Shown one piece after another: positions 45,221 to 57,521 of a stretch of 64,000 nt of DNA. Position numbers and translations under genes: made by a program. Below the pieces are notes generated by a model. It ran no database searches. It worked only from the letters and a program-made list of their open reading frames with translations, and was not told where the DNA came from. Within the stretch, counting starts at the first letter, position 1. Each line of letters opens with the position of its first letter. Origin of the DNA: Amorphophallus konjac (Eukaryota > Streptophyta > Magnoliopsida > Alismatales > Araceae); the NCBI GenBank assembly GCA_022559845.1, contig CM040124.1, positions 73,059,491-73,123,490 on the forward strand, read 5' to 3'.

Positions 45221-45985
45221 TCTCCCGCCATGCCGCGTTCCCTCGCCCACACCACCTCTCCCATATCCCGCTTCTCTCTCCCTCTGATTCCCTCCACATT
45301 CTCAACCCCTACGATTCGTCTATATCTCCTAGAACTCCCATGCGCGCGATTCCAGCCTCCTCCGCATCATCGGCAGCCAACCGCACGCCGTCGCCAGTGG
45401 GATCGCGGAGTCTGCCCCGTCTGCATGCTTAAAGATTACCGTGCACTCTGACCTCCCAAGATCGCCGCCCAGGCTCGCTGCCGAGGATCGAGTTGGCCGC
45501 CCAGGATCACCTCCCAAGTTCACCGCCGAGGATTGAGTTGGCCGCCCAGGATTGCCTCCCAAGTTCACCGCCGAGGATCCCGTTCGCCGCCCGCCCAGCT
45601 CGCCCTGCCCTCTGGCCACCCAAGATCATCACCCACGATCACCGCCCAGGATTGCATTGGTCTCAGTTCTAAATTTTTTATTGCGAGGTGAATCTAGTGC
45701 AAATAAATTAAATATTTGATTTTTGTTGCATCCAGTTCTAAATTTTAACTGCTCCCACACCATACTATAATTGTTGCGTTCAGCTTCAAATTGATTTTGT
45801 TTCGAAGGTGGATGGTACCGGTTCCAATATGATTATGACTTTCTATGTGACTATGTAGTTTAGAACTTACCAAAGAGGATGAAATGATGTTGTCTTTTGC
45901 CTGCTTTGCAGTACTAAGTTTTAGGTTATAGCTTGCATATATAAGATCCATATATTGTCATCTCCTCAATGTAATTAAAATGTGA
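45221..45985 (+). other. GC-rich segment with a 45-bp tandem repeat, then AT-rich spacer, in CACTA 2
   Basis: GAGGATYGAGTTGGCCGCC recurs at 45483, 45528 and 45573 (exact 45-bp period, 15 codons). The surrounding plus-strand frame from an ATG at 45230 is not recognised; it may be a captured first exon or promoter segment. The stretch 45660-45985 shows nothing recognisable. Confidence 0.55.
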
Positions 45986-45989
45986 TTTA

Positions 45990-46240
45990 CTTAAGAAATT
46001 TGATTTATCTCCAACTGTTCCTGCTGTTATAACAAAGACTGCATTGCCAATGGCAACTTCCCTTCCATGGGAATTAGAAAATCTGCCTGTTTTGATGGCC
46101 TGGGACAAGCTAGTCTGCACAAGTCAGTCAGCCTTATGAACATATTCTAGGACAACCGACCAGGGTTTCTTGCATATTTCCCAGGCAGTGTGATCAACAA
46201 TAGTCTTTCCTCTGAGGCTTAACTCATATCCACTAATTCC
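45990..46240 (-). pseudogene. Captured SMXL/D53-family (Clp-like strigolactone/karrikin repressor) fragment
   Basis: On the minus strand the frame reads RGKTIVDH, PWSVVLEYVHKAD, an in-frame TGA, then LVQTSLSQAIKTGRF, SHGREVAIGNAVFVITA. This matches the order and wording of the C-terminal ATPase-like region of SMXL6/7/8-D53 proteins (RGKT-VDY, PxSVVxLENVDKAD, LVQ-SLSQAI-TGKF-DSHGREV-I-NAIFV). Only ~80 codons are present. The stop and lack of flanking exons make it a decayed passenger. The adjacent SANT-type fragment is on the same strand. Confidence 0.75.
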
Positions 46241-46269
46241 TTCATTGTTAAATATTCTATTTGAGATCA

Positions 46270-48006
46270 TTATCTCATCTTGTGAGTTTTCATAAACACA
46301 GATAATTTTGCATCTACCAACTCACAAACTGTATTACCATGATCAACGGTTCTCACTGAAACTGATGTTTCAACAGTCTTAGATGAATGTCGGTTTGACC
46401 TGGATGCCACATTACCAGATGTCGAAGTTTTTGTACCCTTACCCCTCCACTTCGTAGTGAGGAATCCAGATGCAAGAGCTTCCAGTGCTTTGGTAGTCAA
46501 CGGTCGATTTTTGGTGCTCTATCACCATGCATTCATAGTCGGATGCTGCTCAACAGAGACACCATTAGAATTTTCCCAAGGCTGAGGATTAGCCAGATTC
46601 TGCCCTATTTCGGATGGAAGTGAGCTCAACTTCAAGCTCAAATCATCCTGATTGTCTGCCACTTCTGCACTAAATGTTTCACAAACATCAAAATCTGGAG
46701 TAAATTGTGGCAAATTTAGATCAATCAAATCTCTGGGACAATGCTTTTCAGGTGATAACTTCACCTCTCCAACACTACAAGCACTGAAACAGTTGCCACT
46801 TTGGATACGTTCACTGCTCCCACTCGGACTACCTTGGGCAGACAAGTCAGTCAATAATTTACCCAGAGATGGTCCAGCTTCTGCAACTACTGTGTCACTT
46901 GATTTGACGGCCTTTGACAGACAGTTGACCTCCTTCTTCACTAGCTTCCCCAATGAGAAAGAAAAATCATGACCACCAGACTCTGAATATCTACAGGCAG
47001 TCATTCTCTGGCGTTTAGAGATTGGGGATAAGTAGTTTGGTTTCCCACATCACCCCATGGCCAAATTGGCACTTCACACCCTTTACAAGGTCAATGTTAC
47101 TCAACATAAGGGTGTATTGGCCATTTGTGTTTTGTCTATTTGTTGACATCCTTTTCTTTGAAATAGTTACAACATGTTCAGGTAGTATAGATTTGTCTGC
47201 TTTACTGACAAAGCTCTTGTTATTCCAAAATTTCCTGCCATCAGACAAATTGGGATCAGAATCCTGATCAGTCAAAGATATCTCTGTCGAGCTTGGCTGA
47301 TCTGAGCAGGCATTCACTACCTCACCTGGACTAGATGGACCATAACTGAAAGTGGTGTCCACAGGTAAACTTCTCTATTCTCTCGCCCTGCATGGCGGTT
47401 CCCCTTGAACCAAACTCATATCCACAACAGTAAATTTCATTAGTTTTGAGTTGCAGATTGATAACCTCGGACGAAGATAAGAATGTTGCTGTTGATCAAA
47501 TGCCCCATTCTGGTCCATCTTGCTATTTGCATCCTGACCATATATTCATCCTTAATGCTGCTCCCACCCTTTGGACCTTCCACCTCAATCTCAAGAAGCC
47601 TTGGGTCAGAGGCCACTCTGTTCAATACATCACTCACAGAATCAAAGTAGTCCTTGCCCTTCACAAGTTTCCTCGAAAACTTTTTGGTACCTGGCATGAA
47701 AAACACCAGAGCATGACGAGAGGTTACAGAATCATGGTTTTGAGGTTGCTCGAGTGCCACCCTTTTGCAAGCAAACGAGGCCAGATAGCTTCCCAGAAAA
47801 GATCATTTGATCTTGCCTTACTCAACCTGAAATCTCCCATTAAAAACTTGATAAGGTCTCCAGATGTGAGACCACTCCGGTGAGATCGTAGTGTTCTATA
47901 CCAATGCCTACAGCTTCTACTAGGATCTTTATGCCAACAGTGGCCTTTAGAGTGAAGACATATTCTTCTAGAGAAGTTCTGCCCTCACTGAGTGCCTTTG
48001 TGGCCT
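46270..48006 (-). pseudogene. Captured fragment of a plant SANT-type protein (At1g09050/At2g47820-like family)
   Basis: Read on the minus strand from 48006: LEEYVFTLKATVGI, LVEAVGIG, a frame change near 47875, then GDLIKFLMGDFRLSKARSND, FWEAIWPRLLAKGWHS, a 1-bp loss near 47752, then HALVFFMPGTKKFSRKLVKG, YFDSVSDVLNRVASDPRLLE, another frame change near 47560, then LRPRLS and MKFTVVDMSLV. A Ser-rich middle follows (DLIDLNLPQ, an EAR-like LxLxL motif, near 46720), then NRPLTTKALEALASGFLTTK near 46470 after two in-frame stops. These strings and their order match a family of large plant nuclear proteins with SANT/ELM2-like N-termini; the N-terminus is absent. Several frameshifts and stops mark it as decayed. 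Large introns are not evident. Confidence 0.75.
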
Positions 48007-49090
48007 AAGAAAATATAATTCAGTTTACATAGAAACAGTGGGAAAACTCTCTCATCAAAGATAGTAGCCATCTAGGTTACAGCTAAAAATAGATAAAGAT
48101 TAGGATTATCTTCAATTAAAAAAATCATCTAAAAAAATGGAAAGCATGAAGCTTGCAGCCAGCCAATGCTCCAAAATGCAAAAGAAAAGAGCAAGAAAAT
48201 GCAGCAAGAAAGCTTTCTGAAGTGCATATATTGCACTTGGAGTAAAAGAAAAATGAGCCATTACAACATTGATATAAGAAATTTGAGATTTTAAGTCATG
48301 AACAATGTTACAAGTGCTTCAGATCCAACCACCAAGACATGAAACCAAAATGACTTGGATCCTGAGACAAAGGTGTTCAAATAACAACATATCTAGTTTT
48401 ACACAAGTATATATCAGAATATTACATGGGGATGAGCTAGATGTAGTCTTTTTTTAATATTTTCAACATGTTCAATGGGCCAGACACGAATCAGTTATAC
48501 TTCCCTAAGATCACAAATGCACCCAGGATATGAGACACTGGCAGGACTCGTCAGATTCTCTGTGATCTTACAACTTTTTAAACTTGCTTTGCTACTTTTA
48601 GTGGATTCATTTGCACTTTTTTCTCATCCTAAGGAAGCATCATATTTTGTTTAGCTGTAGGGTTTGGGTTTTGCTTCTACACTTCCAGAATGTGATATCT
48701 CACAGCCAAAGAACTCAAAAGTGGTGCTCTTGCTATTTTTACTGGATATTTTCTTCGTTTGTTTCCCTTTTTGTGATCTGGAATCCTTCTTCAGAAGGTC
48801 ATTTCTTTGAGCAGGATGGTTCTCTGCTACTGTCTTAGATGGACTATTTCAAGGACTTAATATCTCATTTGATCGCAACATATTTGAGACATCAAATCTA
48901 CATCTAACACCAGATTTATTATTAGCTTAACAATCCAGGCCCCATTTTCATCTAGGTGAAGATTTTCTCTCCCTTTTTTGTGATATCATTATTCATGAAG
49001 GTGCATGTCTACGTGGACACATTTAAAAGTTGTGATTTTATTTTTTGACAATTAATTTTACATTTAATGTCATTGAATCTTAAATAGGGA
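48007..49090. other. Spacer in CACTA 2 between captured fragments and transposase; no gene seen
   Basis: AT-rich with no recognisable frame. It would contain the transposase promoter and 5' UTR if the element is transcribed, but no single TATA stands out. Confidence 0.5.
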
Positions 49091-52000
49091 ATGGACAGAA
49101 GCTGGATACAACTTAGAAATCGATTTTGCCCCGAATATAAAGCAGGGGTAAATAATTTTATGGCTCATGCACGATCTAGTGTTGATGGATTTAATAGAAT
49201 CCGATGTCCCTGTGTCAAATGTATGAATGTGTACTTCCAAGATTTGAATGAGGTTGAAGATCAATTTTATATCAATGGGATGTTACGGAGTTATACTTGT
49301 TGGGTACATCATGGAGAACAGTTTGACAGAGTTAGAATTCAAAGTGAAAATCATCATGACTATGATCAAGAGCCAAGAAATGAGACCAATTATGATGGTG
49401 TTCAAAACATTATACATGATGTTCAAGTTGCAGCAACCATCATTTATGATGCTCAAGAGGCATTTAATAGTGAGACCACATCTATTAGTCAACCCTTAAC
49501 TCGTGGGAGTACGAGTGGTGCTGACAAATTTACTAGATTACTAAGTGATGGTCAATCTGAATTGTATCCAGGGTGTCGGGAGTTCTCGAAGTTATCCTTC
49601 CTTATTAATCTCCTTCATGTGAAGACAATGTGTAATTGGAGTAATAAGTCACTTGATTTGTTGCTTCCATTATTGAAACGAGCACTACCATCTGGAGGGA
49701 CACTACCTGAAAGCTTTTATGAGGCCACAAGCATTATGCGTGATTTGGGTTTAGACTATGTCAAGATTGATTCATGTAAATGGGATTGCATTCTATTTTG
49801 GAAGGAATATGAGAAAGAAGAAAAATGCCCAAAGTGTGGTGAATCAAGGTACAAATACAACCAAGGTAAACAAAAGAAAGTACCTCAAAAGGTCTTACGC
49901 TATTTTCCATTGAAACCAAGACTCCAGAGGTTATTTGTTTCAAGGCAAGTCCCTGAAGACATGAGGTGGCATTCAAATAACTATGTAAATGGTGAGGAAG
50001 TACTAAAACATCCTGCAAACTCTGAAGTTTGGTGTGAGTTTGATAGAGAACATGATTTTGCTCGTGATCCTCGAAATGTACGGTTAGGTCTTGCAAGTGA
50101 TGGTTTTAACCCATTTGGTAATATGAGAAATTCTTATAGTATGTGGCCAGTGATATTGATGCCATATAATTTGCCGCCTTGGAAATGTATGAAGGACCCA
50201 TTTTTTATGTTGAGTTTACTTATTCCTGGTCCAAAGTCACCTGGTAATGATATTGATGTTTACTTAAGGCCATTAATTGATGAATTAAAAGAGTTATGGG
50301 AAAATGGTATTGAGACATATGATGCATTCACAGGTGAAGTATTTATACTTCATGCTGCAATTTTGTGGATAATAAATGATTTTCCTGTTTATGCAAACTT
50401 GTCTAGATGGAGTACTAAAGGTAAGTTAGCATGTCCTACTTGTAATAGTGAAACATGTTCCCAAACATTGAAAAATGGAAGAAAACAATGCTACATGGGC
50501 CATCGACGTTTTTTACCGATGGATCATCATTGGCGAAAAAGTTATAAGTTTGATGGTAAACAAGAGCGTCGTGGTCCACCCACTGAGTTGTCAGGTGATG
50601 ATATATTGGAACAAATACAAGAACTTCCTGACATGAATTTTGAGAAAACAACAAGCACTAGAAAAAGGAAGCAAAATACAAAAAAACTCAATTGGAAGAA
50701 AAAGAGCATATTTTTTGAGTTGCCATATTGGAAAAAGTTGAAACTGAGACACAATTTGGATGTAACGCATATTGAAAAGAATATATGTGAAAGTATTTTT
50801 GGCACGCTCATGAATATCGAAGCCAAAACAAAAGATTCTGTGAAGGCTCGACTAGATATGCAGGAAATGAATATAAGACAAGATTGCACTTGAGAAAAGA
50901 TGGTGATTCAATTGTTATGGACCCATGATTATATACAATGTCAGAGAAGGAGCAAAAAAGTTTTTGTGAATGGCTAAAGAATGTTAAATTTCCTGATGGA
51001 TATGCATCTAACATTTTTCGATGTGTGAATGTTAAAAATCGTAAGATATCAGGAATGAAAAGTCATGATTGTCATGTTATGATGCAACGACTACTGCTAG
51101 TTGCATTACGTGGTTACTTGAGTAAACATGTGTCCATTCCAATCATTGAGTTGTGGTTATTCTTTAAAGATTTATGTTCGAAGTCCCTAAAGATTGAAGT
51201 ACTTAAACGTCTTGAGAAAGACATTGTGATGATTTTGTGTAAGTTGGAGATGATATTTCCACCTGCATTTTTTGATATAATGGTCCACCTTGCAATTCAC
51301 TTACCACGCGAAGCAATGTTATGTGATCCAGTACACTACCGTTGGATGTATCCAATAGAGAGGTAATTATATAACTTTTTTTATCATATGCATGTTCATT
51401 TATATATAGACTAATATTTGAATTGTTAATAGGTTCTTACGTAAGCTTAAAGGCTTTGTTCGGAATAAAGCTCGTCCAAAAGATTCTATTGCAGAAGCAT
51501 ACATCAATAATGAGTGTCTCACATTTTGTTCTATGTACTTGAATCAAATTGAAACAAGATTTAATCAACCAGAGCGAAACTATGATGGACATCAAGAGCA
51601 ATACAAAGATAAGTTGTCAATTTTTGCACAAGATGTCCGTCCACTGGATGGTAAGCACATGGATACTCTCAATCTTGTTGACTACAATAAGATCCGTTGG
51701 TATGTTTTGAATAATTGTGATGAGATCAATGATTACCTAATGTAAGTACAAATTAATTATCTGGCAAAAACATTATTATTTTTTTATGAAAAAATGTTTG
51801 CCCCATGATTTTAACATTTATTATTACATCTATTAAATAGTGAACATAGAGAACTACTTGAGATGCAAGGTACGATTAATGTTCAACAGCAGCATGAACA
51901 TAATTTTGCTAAATGGTTTGAACAAAAGGTTAGTAATAAATTCTTGAAAATTACTACTTGTTAGATTAATTTATTATTTGATTGATATTATAATTTCAAA

Positions 52001-52804
52001 TGATAGGTGAAGGGGCTAGTTAACCAAAAATGTCTCGATGTGGCAGATGATCTTTACTCACTTGCATGTGGACCCCATCAGAATATCATCTATTATTCAA
52101 GATGCTTTATAAATGGAATGCGATTTCACACAGAGCGATTACAAAGAAATCGTGCAACTCAAAATAGTGGTGTTGTTGTCAAAGGGGAACATGAAGGTGT
52201 TGACATTGACTACTATGGTGTGTTAACAGATATATTTGAATTGAAGTATTTAAAAGGTAATCATGTGTATCTTTTTAAGTGCAAATGGTGGGATGTTAGC
52301 AATGAGAAGCATGGAATTAAGACGGATGAGTGGTTTACAAGTGTAAACCCTTCACGCACATGGTACGCTGGTGATCCTTTTGTTTTGGCCTCCCAAGTTG
52401 AACAAGTGTTCTATGTTGATGACACAAAGCTTGGTACTGGCTGGCGTGTAGTGCAAAAGATAGTTAATCGAAATGTGTTTGACATTTCAGAAGATGTTAG
52501 TGAAGATGACAGCTCAAGTGATGCTAATGTTTATGAAGTTGAAGCATACCAACAATTGGAATCTGCTGAAGTATTTCGTATTGTACAAGTTGATCAGAGT
52601 GAAGTTGGGCCTTTAACTAGAGATGATGTTGCTCCCTACCATGTACCTCCTGAGGAACTCTCCAAGGTATCTCTTGAAGGGTGTGACGAAGGTATTGATT
52701 TTATTTGTGTTGACCCTGAAGAAGATGAAGATGTTGATGAGACACTAAATGAATATTGTTCCGAGGAGGAAGAAGCCATCTTTTTTGAATCTGATAGTGA
52801 TTAG
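49091..52804 (+). pseudogene. CACTA transposase (Tnp2/TnpD type), nearly complete, lightly damaged
   Basis: The product would cut and join the CACTA ends. The ATG at 49091 begins a Transpos_assoc domain (MDRSWI, RIRCPCVKC, YTCWVHHGE). The Transposase_21/Tnp2 core follows (CDWDCILFWKEY-like at residues ~225-240; CPKCGESRY; RLFVSRQVPEDMRWH; DGFNPFGNMRNSYSMWPV; PGPKSPGNDIDVYLRPLIDEL; STKGKLACPTC). After a frame change near 50884 and a TGA near 50925, DUF4218 continues (FCEWLKNVKFPDGYASNI; DPVHYRWMYPIER). After introns 51363-51432, 51742-51840 and 51929-52006 comes DUF4216 (HVYLFKCKWWDV; DPFVLASQVEQVFYV) and an acidic tail ending at 52802-52804. With only one frameshift and one stop, it was active recently; as written it would not give the full protein. 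Confidence 0.88.
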
Positions 52805-55800
52805 ATCTCATATTTTTACAACTAAGTGAAAAGTATAGCAGCAACATGTAAATTGTATTTCAACATGACAACTTTCTTCTCTTTTTTGTTATATTTATGG
52901 GAGTCTTGATCATGTCCTTTCTACTCTATTTGCATATATAATATCTGCTTGATGTGATTCAATTGTTTGAGGTTTGCATGTCTAATAAATCCGGTTTATA
53001 ACCACTAAGCATGTAGAATTTGATAATTAGCCAATGTTGCTGAAGGTCTATGATATTGTCTTATTCTCTTAACTATACTGATGTTCTTTGTTCGTTTATA
53101 CACATAAATTAAAAAATTAGTCTTTTCCATTTATACACAAAGGGCTTCTACTCAATCTGAAGGATCTCAAGAAGGCAAGGTTTTACAGATCCAAACAGAC
53201 ACCTTTGTTAGAATCTGGTAAGTTTAGGTGTTGGAGGTTAGATCTTTTAGAATTCCTATAGTTTGTGTTTTTTTTAAATGCATATAGATGCTTTCAATCC
53301 TATTTTTGCCATTTTCATTGTATTTTTACATAAGTGTTAACATTACCAGAAAATAAACCTTCCTGTAATGAAATTTGACTTCAATAGCTACATGCATCAT
53401 TATAAACATTTAATAGTTTAGTTGGTCAAGAAGTGGATTTACCAATCCACATATATTAATCATATTTTAAAGGTTACCTTAGTTTTATTGTATTAATTTA
53501 GATACCTATTAGGGCGATATATCGTCGTTTACACATATTTGATTTTTTTGAGCAAGCCTAATAGATTCATGGTTATGACTGAACATTCATATTGTTAGAA
53601 AATGCAATGGCTGAATATAACTTTGAGAGCTGCTAAAGACAGAATAAGGAAAATAGAAAACGTGACTGATGATAATGCGATTCCCTAATTCAATGGCTAA
53701 GGTCTGGTTTGGGCTAACATGCATCAAGAAAACACAATGGTCAAACATGATTTCTGAACCACTGAAATTGAAGTGAATATGGAGTTGTATGCTAGACATG
53801 GGATTTAAACTCCCTGTTTAAAACTGAAGCTCCTGCATATTACATGTGAGACCCTATAAATTGGGAAGAAGGGAGGCAAACCAAAAAAAAGGGAAAAGAA
53901 AGTTTAAAAGGCCCTGTGTAGAGGGGTCGACAAGGAAAAGAAAGTTTAAAAGGCCCTGTGCAGAGGGGTCGACCCCCCCCCCCCCTTGTGCACAACCCCT
54001 TATCTTCTTGGACCGGCCATTCCTAAAAGAAAAAAAAGCATAAAAACAAAAAAAACAAACAGCAATGACCATCGGTCTGAGCAAAACTAAAATTCAGAAA
54101 AGTAGTACTTATGGGCATGAATGCAGAAGATTTCTTTTGAATGCATCCACCCTTAGACTCATCCATAGTGATAAGGGAACCAGGGATAAGCTGGATTGAG
54201 ATTGATATTGAAACTTAAATCCTTCATTCTAATGACAGGTCATATGCGTAAGCAGAGGATATCCATTCTGCTCTAACATGTCTATATCAGAAACCAAGGA
54301 TATCATTTTTGTAGGTATGAGAGAGTCATGCATTTCAGATGGACACCGAAGTTATTAGTGCGGGTGGTCAATACCGGGCTGATATGGAGGAGCTCCTTAG
54401 CAAACACGAGATCTTGGAAGAGCACAATGAAGAGCTCGCTGTAATTTAGAAATATGATGATCAAGTACAGTTCTGAAAACAGTTGAAATAGAATAAGCCA
54501 AATATGAAAGAACGAATGTTGAACATTGGAACCTTTGATTTAAGAACTGAAATCCAACTGGGACTTATGTGTATACGTAAGGAAGAGTTGATGACCAAAC
54601 TTGGATTCTGGACTGGCTGAGAGTCAAAATGAGTAGATTGAAAGGGATTGAATTATGAACAGAGGGTTCTGTACAACAAGCATGAGAGCAGCAGCCAACT
54701 TAACTTCAGAATACGTTGAACCGTTAATAAAAAAATGACAAGTGAATGATGAAGCAGGGGCGTAGGATCCAAATCTGAACTGCAAAACAATGGAGCTTTG
54801 ATATCCCTATCACCACCACCATGACCTCAATTTCTGGGAGATGAAACTAGGTACGGTTTGGTCAGCCAGATTCTGTCATATCAGATTGGAACTGCACCAG
54901 GTTCAAATGTAAGAGAACACCCAATGAAGAGTAATGCTGCTCATTGAGCAGGATTGGAGAATAGAAGCATTGCTGATAAAAACAAATTTACATAATATAA
55001 AGGAACAGCTGTGATGCTGCAGATTTTTTTGGGTATGTCTATGCTGGATATTGATGCTTGCAACAGTAGTACTGTGGAAGACACCAAAAAAAATATTTTA
55101 AGCTCAGATTTGAAGCAATGTTCTGTTAAAGGGGATTTCCAACTTCTTTGGGTTGTCAATCTCATTCTTGGAATGGCCTGGAATTATCTTACAGCTTCAT
55201 GATAGGACAAACCTCATGTGCTGCCAAAATTTTACCAGAATTTGGCTCTTAGAAAAATATGGAAACCAATTGTGATAACATGAATCTAACAAAAAAAGTG
55301 ATGAAAGGATAACACTATGGTGGATAAACATCTGAATAAAGTTCACCATTTTTAATGGCAATAACAAAGGAATGAGATGAATGGAACAACAAGTGATGAC
55401 ATTGAAATTGTTGGAAGTCAGTTGCTCGGAGGATCTTGGCTGCTTTGGAATTCAGTCATTTAAGAAGAAAATTAAAAGCTTCTAAATAAATTCAGAAATG
55501 GTTGTTTCATGAAGTTCGATTCAGAGGAGTCAAAAGCTTCGGGAAATTTCAGTGGGCAGAAGTTTCTGACAACTTAGAAAGCTTCAGAAAGAATCTTAGT
55601 TGCAGCTCACCCCCCCTCCAAAATTCAGCAGCTCAAATCTTCAAGTTTAGTAAACTGCCATTCCAAAAGACAATTCTCAGAAAATTCCTCAAAGCTCTTT
55701 ATGAAACAAGGCCAGCGGCTAAGTGAAACCAGTCCAAGTTCCCAAGATGGCCCACATTGCTCTTTTGTAGGCTTATATTACAGTGATCGCCAATAATAAA

Positions 55801-57521
55801 TAACAAACAATATTATAGTCAAAGGATTGCTGGAAATGAGGGTGAATTGATGCACCGAGAGCAAAAGAAATGCAATGATACTTTAGGTTCAAAAAACTGT
55901 CAAAGAAGGGGGAAGAATGTAGAGCTCAATATGAACTCAAAAAAAAAATTGCTGAGATGATGGAAAATGGTGGAATGAAGTATAGGGAATGAGATCCTCT
56001 TGACCAATCCAACAATGTACAGGGGGTCAACCCCCCTCACTGCAGAGGTAGACCCCTCCCCATGAAACCAGCAAGCCAAACAAAAAGAAGGAACATCAAT
56101 TCAAGAAAGAAGAGGAGCATATGGCTTTGTGGGGAATATGAATTATACGATCAAAGAAGAAGGCCTGCTGAATTTCAATAAAGAGAAATTGAAAGAATGG
56201 AGGAATGATGAAACCATCATAGCAGAATATTAATGAGTGAGGATACAAGATCTTGAGTCCCCATGTTGAACTAGCTACAAAAAAATACAATAAACCAAGA
56301 GATTAAAAAAAATGAGGGGGCAATTCCCTGCCCATATCCCACTCTGGGAGGCAAACTGAAGGAAAGCAGTAGGTGCAAATGACTTGCTTCTTAGACATAT
56401 TTAAGATGCTGTTGGCAGTATGGCAAAGGCATCTGGCACAGGTGGCATGGTTATGCATAAAATTTTCATGCCAATTGTTGACGGATACTTAAGGTACAAA
56501 TTTAAGATGTTTACATTTGATTTAATGACTTGTTGAGCTGGCTATGCCCAGAAATAGGGGTTCTTGTGCAAACTAGTTGGACTTGCCCACCTGATAGCAT
56601 GCTTTAAAATTTTCAGAACCTGATTGTTGTGAGGCTTGAACAAGTATCTATTAACGTTTTCAATATTTCTAGACTTTCAGTTACTATCTTATTTTTGTTA
56701 ACTACATTGTTGTGAGGCTTGAACAAATATCATATCACAACTCATACAGTGAATCTTAAGAACATTTTTGGACATGTTTTAAATTAATGAGATATTCAGT
56801 TAAGATTATCTTGGGGATTGCATGAAAGAATCTTGGATTGTTTACGCATTATGACATGTCCATTGTACATCACAAATCTTATCTCAGAAGATGTTGAGAA
56901 CAGTGTTTATATATGGCATGGTTTACAGAATCCTCTTGTAGAAAGTGAATTGTAAGGTTCTTTTTTGGAGGAAAAAAGTGGATGGTAAATGAGTTACAAT
57001 TATTAATTGATGAAAGAAGAAGGAAACTATAAAAAATAAAATAAAAAGAGGCAAACAAGGGATGGATGACAAAACCCCAAGTGAAGGTAAAATTGAATCT
57101 GCAGAACTGTGATAATCTGAAAATTTGAAATTGTGCATGCAAGTATATGAATGTCACTTTTTAAGCTATCTGTTTAGTTATCAATTTTATACAAAGTCTG
57201 GCTTCTTCTTTAGTGGTTTGTTGCTCAAGTGCTTGCAACTATCATAAACTCCTAATTTAGTTATAAATCTGCTCAATTTGAAGATTTTATCTAGGTTATT
57301 GCTATCTGGACTTGCTACCTTTGTTTTATGGAAATTTCACTTTTTGTCCTTTGAGCATCTCCCATTTTCTTACTCCACTTCACTGTTTCAATTGTTTTGT
57401 AAGCACATGAAGAATAATGAAATTGAACAGACAAAGACAGACAAAAGAATATTTCTCTAATCATCAATGGGTTGATTGAATGCAGGTTTTGGAGGTTGGA
57501 TCTTGTAAGGTGTAGTGCTCT
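52805..57521. other. Long mostly non-coding middle of CACTA 2
   Basis: AT-rich, without a confident gene. Notable items: a 39-bp tandem duplication with GAAAGTTTAAAAGGCCCTGT (53896-53970) ending in GAGGGGTCGACC and poly-C; a related GGGGTCAACCCCCC / GTAGACCCCTCCCC block at 56025-56062; and a short open piece at 54340-54447 (DTEVISAGGQYRADMEELL) that might be a foreign exon. The string TGTTGGAGGTTAGATCTT near 53229 recurs as TTTGGAGGTTGGATCTTG near 57487, so the interval may be an insertion bounded by related sequence. Confidence 0.45.

Noticed and set aside
47446..47883. 145-codon plus-strand frame in CACTA 2
   Set aside because: Shadow of the captured SANT-type fragment, whose minus-strand reading has clear family motifs.
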